Origin: an uncultured Eubacterium sp. | GTDB taxonomy: Bacteria > Bacillota > Clostridia > Lachnospirales > Lachnospiraceae | NCBI GenBank assembly: GCA_948579355.1 | Contig: CAPAOV010000002.1 | Coordinates: 151,290-215,289, forward strand | Direction of reading: 5' to 3' | DNA: 64,000 nt | In this document: piece by piece, positions 35,873 through 44,773 of the stretch | Layout: each line of letters begins with the position of its first letter | How positions within the stretch are numbered: position 1 is the first letter of the stretch | Notes under the pieces: model-generated | Told to the model about the DNA's origin: nothing | Databases searched by the model: none | The model's input: only the letters and a program-made list of their open reading frames with translations | Made by a program: the position numbers and the translations under genes

Positions 35873-37159
35873 TCATTTATCTTTCATATGCATGACTATT
35901 TCATTGGCTTGGCGATATATTTCATCCGCCTCTTCCGGCAGACAAAACAACCCGTCACGGTATAAAATTCTACCGTTCACCATCGTCATTTTTACATTCG
36001 ACTTTGCCCCGCTGTAGACAAGATTCTTTTTTATATCATGTTCCGGCTGCATATTCGGCTGTTTCATATCAATCAGAATTAAATCGGCAATCTGCCCCGC
36101 CGACAATGTCATACACTCAGACAGCCCCATCACTTCAGCCCCACCTAACGTTGCCATCCGCAAAACTTCCGCGGCATCCATTACCGCGGCGTCTCTGTGC
36201 TTCACTTTCGGAAGCGTAGCGGTAAGATACATCTCCCGAAACATATCAAGAGCATTATTGCTCGCCGGGCCATCCGTCCCAATCGCCAGTCTGACTCCGG
36301 CTTTCTGTAACGCCGGCAAATCAGCAATCCCACTGGCAAGCTTGATATTCGAGCACGGGCACGTAACAATCGAGACGTCCTGTTCTGCCAGAAGCTGCCG
36401 TTCTTCCTCATCCAACCATACGCCATGAAAACCGCCGCCGCCAAAATCAAAAAGTCCGATTTTGTGTAACAGCCTGACTGGAGTCATTCCGTACCGCTCC
36501 TCACACCCGCGCACTTCTTTCTCCGTCTCCGATAAATGAAGAAAAACCGCCTCATGCATATCATGAGCCAAATCGGCTATCTGTTCGATTGTCTCCCTCT
36601 TTGTCGTATACTCTGCATGCATTCCCAAGCGGAAAGAAACCAAATCCCCCATGGCATTTATCGTATCATACTGCTCCTGCAGCCACGGTACCGAGCCAGT
36701 AAAATCATTGATACTGCCGCAAAATACCGTGCGGTATCCCAATTCCACAGAAGCTTTTGCGTGATTGCGATTGTCTAAATACATATCAAAATTGGAAGTT
36801 ATCCCGCTGGTCAGATATTCCATTATTCCCAGTTTGGCAAATATGACAGCCGCCTCGTCCGTCAATTTTTCCTCCATCGGAAAAACCATTTCATAAAGCC
36901 ACTCCTGTAGCGGTAAATCGTCGGCAAAAGAGCGGAGAAACGTCATCGGGGAATGCGTATGGGCATTTTTAAATCCCGGCATTAAAAGATTATTGCCGCA
37001 GTCTATTTCTTCTTCCCATACGATATCCCTTTTCTGTCCTGCACTCTGTTCAGGGCCTGCATAGACAATCCGGTTCCCCTCTACATGAACTTCACCGGAG
37101 TAGATTTCTTCCCCATCTGCCATGGAGAGAACCCTTGCATTATAAAATCGTATTCCCAT
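35873..37159 (-). CDS. mtaD: Amidohydrolase, MTA/SAH deaminase type
   Basis: Metal-dependent hydrolase of the amidohydrolase superfamily (428 aa), closest to 5-methylthioadenosine/S-adenosylhomocysteine deaminases. Metal and substrate residues are seen in FKNAHTHSPM, GMHAEYT, FLHLSETE and IGTDGPASNN. It lies 9 bp downstream of purine nucleoside phosphorylase, which could process the inosine-type product. Another deaminase of the ATZ/TRZ group cannot be excluded. Confidence 0.82.
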   Translation of the reverse strand: MGIRFYNARVLSMADGEEIYSGEVHVEGNRIVYAGPEQSAGQKRDIVWEEEIDCGNNLLMPGFKNAHTHSPMTFLRSFADDLPLQEWLYEMVFPMEEKLTDEAAVIFAKLGIMEYLTSGITSNFDMYLDNRNHAKASVELGYRTVFCGSINDFTGSVPWLQEQYDTINAMGDLVSFRLGMHAEYTTKRETIEQIADLAHDMHEAVFLHLSETEKEVRGCEERYGMTPVRLLHKIGLFDFGGGGFHGVWLDEEERQLLAEQDVSIVTCPCSNIKLASGIADLPALQKAGVRLAIGTDGPASNNALDMFREMYLTATLPKVKHRDAAVMDAAEVLRMATLGGAEVMGLSECMTLSAGQIADLILIDMKQPNMQPEHDIKKNLVYSGAKSNVKMTMVNGRILYRDGLFCLPEEADEIYRQANEIVMHMKDK

Positions 37160-37168
37160 ACAAACCTC

Positions 37169-37984
37169 CTATATTTTACTGATGGCGTTCTTTACAATCT
37201 TTTGAAACAGAGGAGCTACCCTGTTAGCGATTGCCGCCACTTCCTCATGGCTCAACGGCTCTTTCACCGTGCCGCCCGCCATATTGGTAATACAGGAAAT
37301 GCCGCACACCCGCATTCCCATATGACGCGCCGTCAGCGCTTCGACTGCCGTACTCATTCCTACCGCGTCTGCTCCGGACAATGAAAACATTCTCACTTCC
37401 GCAGGCGATTCATAACATGGCCCCGTTGTCTGTACATAAACGCCCTCTTTTATATCCATAACATCTTTTGCCGCCGTGCGGATAATTTCCCGCAATTCCA
37501 AGTCATAAATCGTATCCATCGACGGAAAACGTGGGCCCCACTCTTCTATATTCGGCCCGAGTAACGGCGATGGCACAAACGAACTGATGTGGTCGGTGAG
37601 CATCATCAAATCTCCCGCTTTTAGCTTATTGCTTATGCCGCCGGCGGCATTGGTGAGAAATAAAATTTCTGCTCCCAGCAGCCGCATCACGCGCGTCGGC
37701 AACACGACATCCGTCATCTCATACCCCTCATAGTAATGCACCCTGCCCTGCATAATGACTACAGGCGTTCCGCCAATATAACCAAAGACAAACCGCCCCT
37801 CATGTCCGGCAACGGTAGACACGGGAAATCCCTCTATCTCGTTATATGAAATAACAAGTTCTGTCTCAATCTCATCCGCCAGTGCACCTAGACCACTTCC
37901 CAAAATCAACGCAACACGAGGTACAAAATCCGTCTTCTGCCGGATTTGCGCCACACAATTCTCTACTTTTTCCCTGATTTCCAT
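37169..37984 (-). CDS. punA: Purine nucleoside phosphorylase
   Basis: Class I (trimeric) purine nucleoside phosphorylase (271 aa) that splits inosine and guanosine with phosphate. Signature regions: LILGSGLGALADEI, QGRVHYYEGY, LTNAAGGISNKLKAGD, VGMSTAVEALTARHMGMRV. The start MEIREKVENC at 37984 has a GGAGG 13 nt upstream, rather far, so a few-residue shift is possible. It is paired with the deaminase in a purine-salvage unit. Confidence 0.95.
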   Translation of the reverse strand: MEIREKVENCVAQIRQKTDFVPRVALILGSGLGALADEIETELVISYNEIEGFPVSTVAGHEGRFVFGYIGGTPVVIMQGRVHYYEGYEMTDVVLPTRVMRLLGAEILFLTNAAGGISNKLKAGDLMMLTDHISSFVPSPLLGPNIEEWGPRFPSMDTIYDLELREIIRTAAKDVMDIKEGVYVQTTGPCYESPAEVRMFSLSGADAVGMSTAVEALTARHMGMRVCGISCITNMAGGTVKEPLSHEEVAAIANRVAPLFQKIVKNAISKI

Positions 37985-38003
37985 CTCTATCTGACTGCCT
38001 CCT

Positions 38004-39158
38004 TTATATAAACTTTGCAAAAATAACGTTACTTACATCGGTTGCCTTTGGCGTTAGCGCTATCCAATCATTATCCTCCACTAACAAATCCATTGCCTTT
38101 AGTTCAGCAATCACGTTACCGTAAACATCTTTCATCTTCCTGTGAAAATATACTTCAAATTCACGTTTGCTGACTCCTTTTGTACAGCGCAATCCCAAAA
38201 ACATGAACTCCGCCATCTCTTCTTCCGCGGTCAGCGTTTCCCTTTCAGCGATTGGCATTTTGCCCGCTTTCACCTGTCTCTCGTATTCTTCCAGCTCCCT
38301 TGTATTACTAAAACGCACGGGAACACCATCAAAGTATAAAAAAGAAGCGGCTCCCGGCCCCAAACCAAGATACGCCTCCCGCCGCCAGTACTTAACGTTA
38401 TGGCGGCACATATATCCATCTCTCGCATAATTGGAAATCTCATAGCGCTCGTAACCGGCGTCTGCAAGTTTTTCTCCCGTCAATTGATACATATGGCGGT
38501 CTGTCTCCTCACTGACCGGCGGATTCGCAGCATATCTTTCATAATAAGGAGTTCCCTCTTCTATAATTAAACTATAAGCGGAAATGTGCTCCGGCTGCAA
38601 ATCAAGTACACGCCGCAGCGTTGTGTCGTAACTTTCTACCGTCTGCTCCGGAATAGCCGCCATAACATCAACGTTAATGTTGTTAAAGTGAACTTCACGG
38701 GCCATTGCAAACGTTTCTTTAAATTGTTCCCATGTGTGAATCCGCCCCAATTCCTCAAGTTCCCTGTTATTCGCAGATTGCAGACCGATACTTAGACGAT
38801 TTACACCATACTGACGGTAACAGCAGAGCTTCTCTTTCGTGACTGTACCCGGATTACACTCCAACGTAAACTCCACATCCTCTGCCAGAGAAAAATTATC
38901 ACAAATACCTTTTAAGACAGGCGCCATATCCTCAACAGAAAGAAGAGATGGCGTTCCGCCGCCGACAAAAACCGTATCCACTTCTCTGCCCTGTATGTGT
39001 CGTTCCCCGCTCCATAAAACCATTTCCTGCACAAGAGTTTGGCAATATTTTGCCATGTTTTTTTCCGTGGCTGTATGCGACAAAAAGTCACAATAGAGAC
39101 ATTTACGGACACAAAACGGGATGTGAACATATAAGCCAAGCCTGTCATTCCTCATCAT
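38004..39158 (-). CDS. hemW: Radical SAM protein HemW (heme chaperone type)
   Basis: A 384-aa radical SAM protein of the HemW family, formerly annotated as oxygen-independent coproporphyrinogen oxidase. The cluster cysteines are Cys16, Cys20 and Cys23 in HIPFCVRKCLYC; the following VFVGGGTPSLL is typical. It overlaps lepA by 14 bp, the normal lepA-hemW pair. The ATG doublet at 39153-39158 leaves the exact start open by one codon. Confidence 0.94.
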   Translation of the reverse strand: MMRNDRLGLYVHIPFCVRKCLYCDFLSHTATEKNMAKYCQTLVQEMVLWSGERHIQGREVDTVFVGGGTPSLLSVEDMAPVLKGICDNFSLAEDVEFTLECNPGTVTKEKLCCYRQYGVNRLSIGLQSANNRELEELGRIHTWEQFKETFAMAREVHFNNINVDVMAAIPEQTVESYDTTLRRVLDLQPEHISAYSLIIEEGTPYYERYAANPPVSEETDRHMYQLTGEKLADAGYERYEISNYARDGYMCRHNVKYWRREAYLGLGPGAASFLYFDGVPVRFSNTRELEEYERQVKAGKMPIAERETLTAEEEMAEFMFLGLRCTKGVSKREFEVYFHRKMKDVYGNVIAELKAMDLLVEDNDWIALTPKATDVSNVIFAKFI

Positions 39159-40962
39159 CTAATTTTAATACGCTCATAAACGCTTTCTGCGGTATCTCAA
39201 CATTACCAATCTGGCGCATGCGCTTCTTTCCTTCCTTTTGTTTTTCCAATAATTTACGTTTACGGGAAATATCGCCCCCATAGCACTTTGCCAATACATC
39301 CTTGCGGACAGCTTTCACGGTCTCGCGTGCAATGACTTTATTGCCAATCGCCGCCTGTATCGGAATTTCAAACAGATGTCTTGGAATCTCATTTTTCAGT
39401 TTCTGACACATCTTACGCCCGCGCTCATAGGCAGAACTCTCATGAACGATAAAGGAAAGAGCATCCACTTCTTCCTTATTAATCAATATATTTAATTTTA
39501 CAAGCTGCGCCGTCTCATACCCTTTCATTTCATAGTCAAACGATGCATAACCGCGTGAACGGGATTTGAGAGAATCGAAAAAATCATAAATAATCTCATT
39601 GAGAGGCAGCGTATATTTTAGGAGTGCACGCGTCTCTTCCATGTATTCCATTCCCTGATAGACGCCACGCCGCTCCTGACAAAGTGTCATAATAGCCCCG
39701 ACAAACTCTGTCGTCACCATGATTTCCGCATCCACGACCGGCTCTTCCATATGCTCAATCTCTGATGGTTCCGGTAAATTGGAGGGATTTGTCACCTCGA
39801 CCATATCGCCATTCGTCTTATACACATGATAAACAACTCCCGGTGCTGTTGTAACGAGGTCGAGATTGTACTCACGCTCCAAACGCTCCTGAATAACTTC
39901 CAGATGAAGAAGTCCGAGAAAGCCGCAGCGGAAACCAAAACCTAAGGCAATGGATGTCTCTGCCTCAAATTGAAGAGAGGCGTCATTTAATTGTAATTTT
40001 TCCAAGGCATCGCGTAAGTCCTGATATTTTGCACCATCCGCAGGATACAATCCACAATAGACCATTGGCATTACTTTCTTATATCCGGGCAGCGCCTCCT
40101 CACAAAGGTTGTCGGCGTCCGTCACCGTGTCGCCGACACGGGTTCCCTCAACATTTTTAAGGCTCGCCGTAATATAGCCTACCATCCCGGCTGTCAATTC
40201 GTCGCAGGGCATAAATTGACCCGCTCCAAAGGTTCCCACTTCAACGACTTCTTCTTCCAATCCGGTAGCCATCATATGAATCCGGGTTCCTTTCCTGACT
40301 GTTCCCTCAAACAGACGGCAAAAAATAATTACTCCTTTATACGAATCATAAACCGAATCAAACACTAACGCCTTGAGTGGCGCGCTTTCTTCCCCTTTTG
40401 GCGCCGGTATCTTCGTCACAATCTGCTCCAGCACTTCCTCTATATTCGTTCCCATCTTCGCGGAAATAAGCGGTGCGTCCTGTGCCTCAATACCAATAAT
40501 GTCCTCAATTTCATTTTTCACACGCTCCGGTTCTGCACTCGGCAAATCAATCTTATTTATGACTGGCATAATCTCCAAGTCGTGGTCAATTGCCAGATAA
40601 CAATTGGCCAGCGTCTGCGCCTCAATCCCCTGCGCGGCATCGACGATAAGAATAGCGCCCTCACAGGCGGCAAGGCTGCGCGACACTTCGTAATTAAAAT
40701 CGACATGCCCCGGCGTATCAATCAGATTAAACAAATATTCTTCCCCGTTTTTCGCCTGATAAGCAAGCCGTACTGCCTGTGATTTAATCGTAATTCCGCG
40801 CTCACGTTCCAATTCCATATTGTCTAAAACCTGCGACTGCATCTCTCTCGTAGTCAACAGGCCGGTCTTCTCTATAATACGGTCAGCCAAAGTCGATTTA
40901 CCGTGGTCAATATGAGCGATAATACAAAAATTTCGTATATATTCTTTCTTTATCAATGACAT
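39145..40962 (-). CDS. lepA: Elongation factor 4 (LepA)
   Basis: Translational GTPase (605 aa). G1 AHIDHGKST, G2 region with MELERERGITIKS, G3 DTPGHVDF and G4 NKIDLP are present, and the LepA-specific C-terminal domain includes CQKLKNEIPRHLFEIPIQAA. The start MSLIKKEYIR at 40962 gives the usual family length; 22 further in-frame residues upstream are not family-like. It is followed by hemW. Confidence 0.97.
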   Translation of the reverse strand: MSLIKKEYIRNFCIIAHIDHGKSTLADRIIEKTGLLTTREMQSQVLDNMELERERGITIKSQAVRLAYQAKNGEEYLFNLIDTPGHVDFNYEVSRSLAACEGAILIVDAAQGIEAQTLANCYLAIDHDLEIMPVINKIDLPSAEPERVKNEIEDIIGIEAQDAPLISAKMGTNIEEVLEQIVTKIPAPKGEESAPLKALVFDSVYDSYKGVIIFCRLFEGTVRKGTRIHMMATGLEEEVVEVGTFGAGQFMPCDELTAGMVGYITASLKNVEGTRVGDTVTDADNLCEEALPGYKKVMPMVYCGLYPADGAKYQDLRDALEKLQLNDASLQFEAETSIALGFGFRCGFLGLLHLEVIQERLEREYNLDLVTTAPGVVYHVYKTNGDMVEVTNPSNLPEPSEIEHMEEPVVDAEIMVTTEFVGAIMTLCQERRGVYQGMEYMEETRALLKYTLPLNEIIYDFFDSLKSRSRGYASFDYEMKGYETAQLVKLNILINKEEVDALSFIVHESSAYERGRKMCQKLKNEIPRHLFEIPIQAAIGNKVIARETVKAVRKDVLAKCYGGDISRKRKLLEKQKEGKKRMRQIGNVEIPQKAFMSVLKLDDEE

Positions 40963-41069
40963 AATTGCAATAGTTTCCTTTCCCTGACATAAACTTTCCA
41001 TATCGTTATCTATCTTAGCATAAAACATTCCTTTATGCTACAAAAAATTCCATCTTACCTTTCTTTGAC

Positions 41070-41098
41070 TTGTCTTTTACACATTTATGGTGTAGAAT
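41070..41098 (+). promoter_or_regulatory. Promoter of the Ig-like secreted protein gene
   Basis: TTGTCT (41070-41075), 17-bp spacer, TAGAAT (41093-41098), about 30 bp before the start codon and ribosome site GATAGGAGGAACACAAT. Confidence 0.6.
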
Positions 41099-41127
41099 AC
41101 AAGTAATTACGATAGGAGGAACACAAT

Positions 41128-41910
41128 ATGAAGAAAATATTTTCTGTTTTGCTTGTGTTTGGATTGCTGATTAGTTTGTCAAATTCCGGTAATCCGTCTC
41201 AAGCAGCTACTTTAAAATTGAATAAAACGAAGTACCAGATGTATGCCGGTAAAACTTATAAGTTAAAGGTAAAGGGTACATCAAGAAAAGCAAAGTGGTC
41301 TTCGAGTAAAAAATCAGTGGCAACCGTTACTTCCAAAGGAAAAGTAACGGCCATCAAGGCAGGGAAAGCAAAAATAACAGCTAAGATTGGGAAAAAGAAA
41401 CTGCGCTGCACGATTACCGTGAAAAAGCGTCCATTGGGAAAGGGAACAAAAGCAAGTCCAAAGTCAGCCTACGCTTCCAATAGTTTTACTTTCTATGAAG
41501 AGGGTAAAAAAGTAGGATTGATTACGATGAAACTGGAACGTTTTGAGACAGGTGCGACGGCCGCTGCCCTCGCAGCAAATAACTCCGCCAACCCAAAACC
41601 GACTTCCAATCAGGAATATTTGTACTTTAGATTTAAGATTAATTATAGTTCAGGTTCACAGACTATTCGGGCTAAAGATGTCTTTAACTATCACCACAAC
41701 ATATTTGGCCTTAACTCAACAAGGCAACTGATAAATCTGGACTGGGGCTTCTTCTTTGAAAACGTAGATGATTTGGGACAGGCAATACTCTCACCGGGAA
41801 ATACCGTCGTTTGTTCCAAGGCTATATTAGTCACCAAAGGCTGTAGTCCAATTACCTATCGCATTCAGACAGGTGAGCACAGTTATACTTGGTTTACCAC
41901 CGAGCGATAA
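41128..41910 (+). CDS. Secreted protein with BIG2-type Ig-like module
   Basis: A 260-aa exported protein. A signal peptide (VLLVFGLLISLSNSGNPSQA) precedes a lysine-rich BIG2-type module (about 28-95: KLNKTKYQMYAGKTYKLKVK) and an unassigned C-terminal domain (about 105-260) that may resemble DUF4352-like beta folds. The same module occurs in the CotH protein at 17107-19227. It is a single-gene transcript with its own promoter and terminator. Confidence 0.8.
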   Translation: MKKIFSVLLVFGLLISLSNSGNPSQAATLKLNKTKYQMYAGKTYKLKVKGTSRKAKWSSSKKSVATVTSKGKVTAIKAGKAKITAKIGKKKLRCTITVKKRPLGKGTKASPKSAYASNSFTFYEEGKKVGLITMKLERFETGATAAALAANNSANPKPTSNQEYLYFRFKINYSSGSQTIRAKDVFNYHHNIFGLNSTRQLINLDWGFFFENVDDLGQAILSPGNTVVCSKAILVTKGCSPITYRIQTGEHSYTWFTTER

Positions 41911-41943
41911 TGTTTTTTAGAAATGAATAATATTTATATAAAG

Positions 41944-41975
41944 AAAGAGTGGCTTGTTTCAAGTCACTCTTTTTT
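41944..41975. terminator. Intrinsic terminator after the Ig-like gene
   Basis: AAAGAGTGGCTT/AAGTCACTCTTT with one G-T pair, followed by a T-run on the plus strand. It is A/T-flanked on both sides, so it may serve both directions. Confidence 0.8.
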
Positions 41976-42006
41976 ATCTTATAGGAAAGACCGCGCCGCT
42001 TTTTTA
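41970..42006 (+). repeat. Post-terminator repeat element, copy B (short form)
   Basis: TTTTTTATCTTATAGGAAAG (41970-41989) is a perfect 20-base match to the complement of 61733-61752. It then continues ACCGCGCCGCTTTTTTAG, which resembles the end of copy A (CGCCGCTTTTTTG) as if the middle had been deleted. Confidence 0.65.
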
Positions 42007-42008
42007 GT

Positions 42009-42064
42009 CTGACGCTGTAGTCAAAAACCATGATATTTTACAAAGTTTTTGACTTACAAGTCAG
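42009..42064. repeat. Long imperfect inverted repeat
   Basis: Arms 42009-42028 and 42045-42064 (CTGAC..TGTA.GTCAAAAAC against GTTTTTGAC.TACA..GTCAG) can form a stem of about 18 pairs around the loop CATGATATTTTACAAA. There is no T-tract fitting a classical terminator. From 42065 to the next gene end at 42169 I see nothing. Confidence 0.55.
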
Positions 42065-42168
42065 AAACTATTGTTTTTCTGCAGATTTTCGATATTGATA
42101 TGGACTGCCGCAACATGCTGCTCGGCTATCGTGGTGTTCCTACACGTTTCCATCAAAATTCCACAGAA

Positions 42169-42669
42169 CTACTTATCACCGAATTTCTCCATCAGCCATC
42201 GTTCCGCTTCGGTTCTCGTTTTAAAAATGATGACTTCTCTACTATCGTTGTATTCATGTAATAATTGATACACTTTCGGAAGTTGCTCGGGAATATAATT
42301 ATTCACTTCATTTAGGATTGACGCGTCCGTCTCGGCAACTTCCCAAGGCATATCATCACGTTTTGTTCCTTCACGCTCCTTTAATCCCTGCATACAAACT
42401 TCATAAGGTACATCAAAGAGAATAATTGTATCACAGGCCCGCATCCTTATCTCCATCGTCCTTGAAAAATCGCCATCCATAATCCAAGCTTCTTTCCGAA
42501 AAATATTTTCAAGTATTTCATCAAATTCCGACCTGCTAATATGTGTCTTATCCGGCTTATGCCAAATCATGTCCAAATGATACAATGGTATTTTGGTTCT
42601 CTCATGTAGTTTCTTTGCAAAATAACTTTTTCCCGCCCCCGGACAACCGATAATAATGATTTTTTTCAT
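42169..42669 (-). CDS. P-loop kinase-like ATPase (FlaR/topology modulation type)
   Basis: A 166-aa P-loop protein resembling small adenylate-kinase-like proteins annotated as DNA topology modulation protein FlaR. Walker A is IIGCPGAGKSYFAKKL; a lid-like arginine region (GLKEREGTKRD) follows. The substrate is unknown. It overlaps the upstream gene by 4 bp (ATGA), so the two are coupled. AT-rich, probably accessory. Confidence 0.8.
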   Translation of the reverse strand: MKKIIIIGCPGAGKSYFAKKLHERTKIPLYHLDMIWHKPDKTHISRSEFDEILENIFRKEAWIMDGDFSRTMEIRMRACDTIILFDVPYEVCMQGLKEREGTKRDDMPWEVAETDASILNEVNNYIPEQLPKVYQLLHEYNDSREVIIFKTRTEAERWLMEKFGDK

Positions 42670-43751
42670 ATACTGTTTTCTCCCTCAAACATTCTTCTGC
42701 GCTTTTCAATCACATAATCGTATTGTTTCTCCGGTATTAACCAGTCGAGAGCCAGTTCATCATTAACATCAAATCCGATTTGAAATACTCTTCCGTCTTT
42801 TCGCAAAACAAGTGTAACAATTCTGTCATCATGTGTAATTGTTTTCGATTCAATTTCACTTATTTCTTCATTTCTTCTGCTTCCTATAATCGCTCCGGCC
42901 TCACCAAACAACAAACCTCCGAGAATTGCACTCCCATAATTAATTCCCATTCCTCCGCCGCCGGATATTTGCTGTTCGTACCTTACGCTGCCTTCTGCTC
43001 TATAATATAAAATGTCTTCTGACTTTATCCGTACAATACTTATTTTAAAACTATCAAAACTTAGGCACACAAACAAAAGACAATCGCGTTCCCGAAATGC
43101 ATGGTATGTATCTTCATGGCAAAAGCCATTGCCATTAATTATTGAAACCTGAAAGCTGTCCTCCGGAATATCCAATATATTATAAAAATTCTTAAGGTGT
43201 AATAACTGTTTTAATTCGCCCAATATAGAAAAATCCTGCTCAAAATCATTGATTTTGATTTTAATATCCTCATCACTATCTGAATTATTTTTCAGGGCAA
43301 TTTCAATATAACCAATCGGATGTTCCATTTCTCCGGCATATTTTTCACTTTTTTCTGATTGGTAATCAATCGGTACATCTTTGCCAGAGTATTCACTTTT
43401 GGATAAACAGATTGGTTTTGTATCCAAAAGCTTTTTGTAATAATCGAAAGATTGATGATACAACGCTATCTTTTCATCCATGTTAATGCTTGCCGTTGAA
43501 AAGTAACAGTCTCTTTTTTCATACTTGGGAATGAATACATAATCCGTTTCATTGACATAAAAAATATAATACAGATTTTTATCAAAGCCCTTTCCCTCTG
43601 CCTTAACTGTAATTCCGGATGTCTTGTTTAAATCACTGACATACTCCAAAGCCTTTTGCCTTAAAGCATTCGTCTGTTCCTCTAATTTATCAAAATCATA
43701 TTCTTCTGTTTCAACGGTTTCGTTATCCTCTTTATTTTTCCATAACCCCAT
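42666..43751 (-). CDS. Hypothetical protein with glycine-rich segment
   Basis: A 361-aa acidic protein. The only marked feature is a Gly-rich hydrophobic stretch near residue 285 (GGGGMGINYGSAILGGLLFG), similar to those in some proteins with SHOCT or short membrane-interaction segments. No enzyme motif is recognised. It is coupled to the P-loop protein gene downstream and more AT-rich than the core genes. Confidence 0.65.
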   Translation of the reverse strand: MGLWKNKEDNETVETEEYDFDKLEEQTNALRQKALEYVSDLNKTSGITVKAEGKGFDKNLYYIFYVNETDYVFIPKYEKRDCYFSTASINMDEKIALYHQSFDYYKKLLDTKPICLSKSEYSGKDVPIDYQSEKSEKYAGEMEHPIGYIEIALKNNSDSDEDIKIKINDFEQDFSILGELKQLLHLKNFYNILDIPEDSFQVSIINGNGFCHEDTYHAFRERDCLLFVCLSFDSFKISIVRIKSEDILYYRAEGSVRYEQQISGGGGMGINYGSAILGGLLFGEAGAIIGSRRNEEISEIESKTITHDDRIVTLVLRKDGRVFQIGFDVNDELALDWLIPEKQYDYVIEKRRRMFEGENSI

Positions 43752-43779
43752 ATTTATCTGAATATTCCTTTCTCGACAT

Positions 43780-44706
43780 TCATTCTGGCTGAGCTATCTC
43801 CTGCACATCATACGGCGTGCTCTGATAGACATAATAGTTAAGCCAATTACTATAAAACAACTGACCGGCAGAACGCCAGCGGACAATCGGCTGCTCCTGT
43901 GGATTGTCATGGGGAAAATAATTAGCTGGGACATGAGGGTTCATTCCCTTTTCCAAATCGCGGAAATATTCCTTTGCCAACGTATCCGAATCATATTCCA
44001 GATGTCCGGTAATGAAAAGCTGTTTGCTGTCTTTTGTCTTCACTATCGTAACGCCCGCTTCCTCCGATACTGCCAGCACCTCGAGTTCCGGTACTTTTTC
44101 AATATCTTCCTGTTTCACTGACATAGCCCGTGACTGTGGACAATAAAAAATGTCGTCAAACCCCCGAAACAACGGCGAATTTTTCTTTAGCACCACATGC
44201 TCATAGACGCCGGAAAGTTTCTCTTTTGTATTCACCTTATTGATACCATAGTGGTAATACAGACCGGCAAATGCTCCCCAACACATATGCAGAGTACAAT
44301 GAACGTGAGTTTTACTCCACTCCATAATCTTGCTGACTTCTTTCCAATAACTGACGTCTTCCCAATCGGTATAGTCAAGAGGCGCCCCGGTTATAATCAT
44401 GCCGTCAAATTTGCGCTCCTTAATCTCGTCAAATACGGTATAAAACGTTTCCATATGATTCGCGGAAACATGAGTCGGCTGATAACTGGCCGTCTGCAAA
44501 AATTCTACTTCGACCTGCAAAGGAGTATTTGATAACTTGCGCAGCAACTGTGTCTCCGTTTCTATTTTCGTCGGCATCAAATTCAGGATTAGAACTTTCA
44601 GCGGACGGATATCCTGATGCATGGCACGATATTCCGTCATCACAAAAATGTTTTCTCCCTCTAATATTTCCTGTGCCGGAAGAGAATTTTGAATTTTAAT
44701 CGGCAT
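43780..44706 (-). CDS. metA: Homoserine O-acyltransferase MetA
   Basis: First committed enzyme of methionine synthesis (308 aa), acylating homoserine. The nucleophile is Cys142 in LHMCWGAFAGLYYHYGI, with the family His-Glu pair further on (TGHLEYDSDTL). Position 111, known to decide the acyl donor (Glu for acetyl-CoA, Gly for succinyl-CoA), is Asp here (GAPLDYTD). The start MPIKIQNSLP at 44706 follows TTAGGAGTGGTATGT; an 18-residue extension upstream is rejected. It has its own promoter. Confidence 0.95.
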   Translation of the reverse strand: MPIKIQNSLPAQEILEGENIFVMTEYRAMHQDIRPLKVLILNLMPTKIETETQLLRKLSNTPLQVEVEFLQTASYQPTHVSANHMETFYTVFDEIKERKFDGMIITGAPLDYTDWEDVSYWKEVSKIMEWSKTHVHCTLHMCWGAFAGLYYHYGINKVNTKEKLSGVYEHVVLKKNSPLFRGFDDIFYCPQSRAMSVKQEDIEKVPELEVLAVSEEAGVTIVKTKDSKQLFITGHLEYDSDTLAKEYFRDLEKGMNPHVPANYFPHDNPQEQPIVRWRSAGQLFYSNWLNYYVYQSTPYDVQEIAQPE

Positions 44707-44743
44707 ACATACCACTCCTAACTGCTCTGTTTTCGTATCTGCC

Positions 44744-44772
44744 ATTATAACATATGACATTTTTCAATACAA
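44744..44772 (-). promoter_or_regulatory. Promoter of metA
   Basis: Minus strand TTGTAT (44767-44772), 17-bp spacer, TATAAT (44744-44749), inside the 67-bp gap between thiE and metA. The transcript leader would be only about 30 nt, so there is no room for an S-box or T-box. Confidence 0.65.
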
Positions 44773-44773
44773 G

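Noticed and set aside
36202..36219. GGAAGCGTAGCGG, similar to one end of the structured repeat
   Set aside because: It lies inside the deaminase coding sequence (codes TATLPK region) and lacks the hairpins; chance similarity.
44707..44773. SAM-responsive (S-box) or T-box leader for metA
   Set aside because: Only 67 bp between thiE and metA and a promoter inside it; no conserved leader parts.
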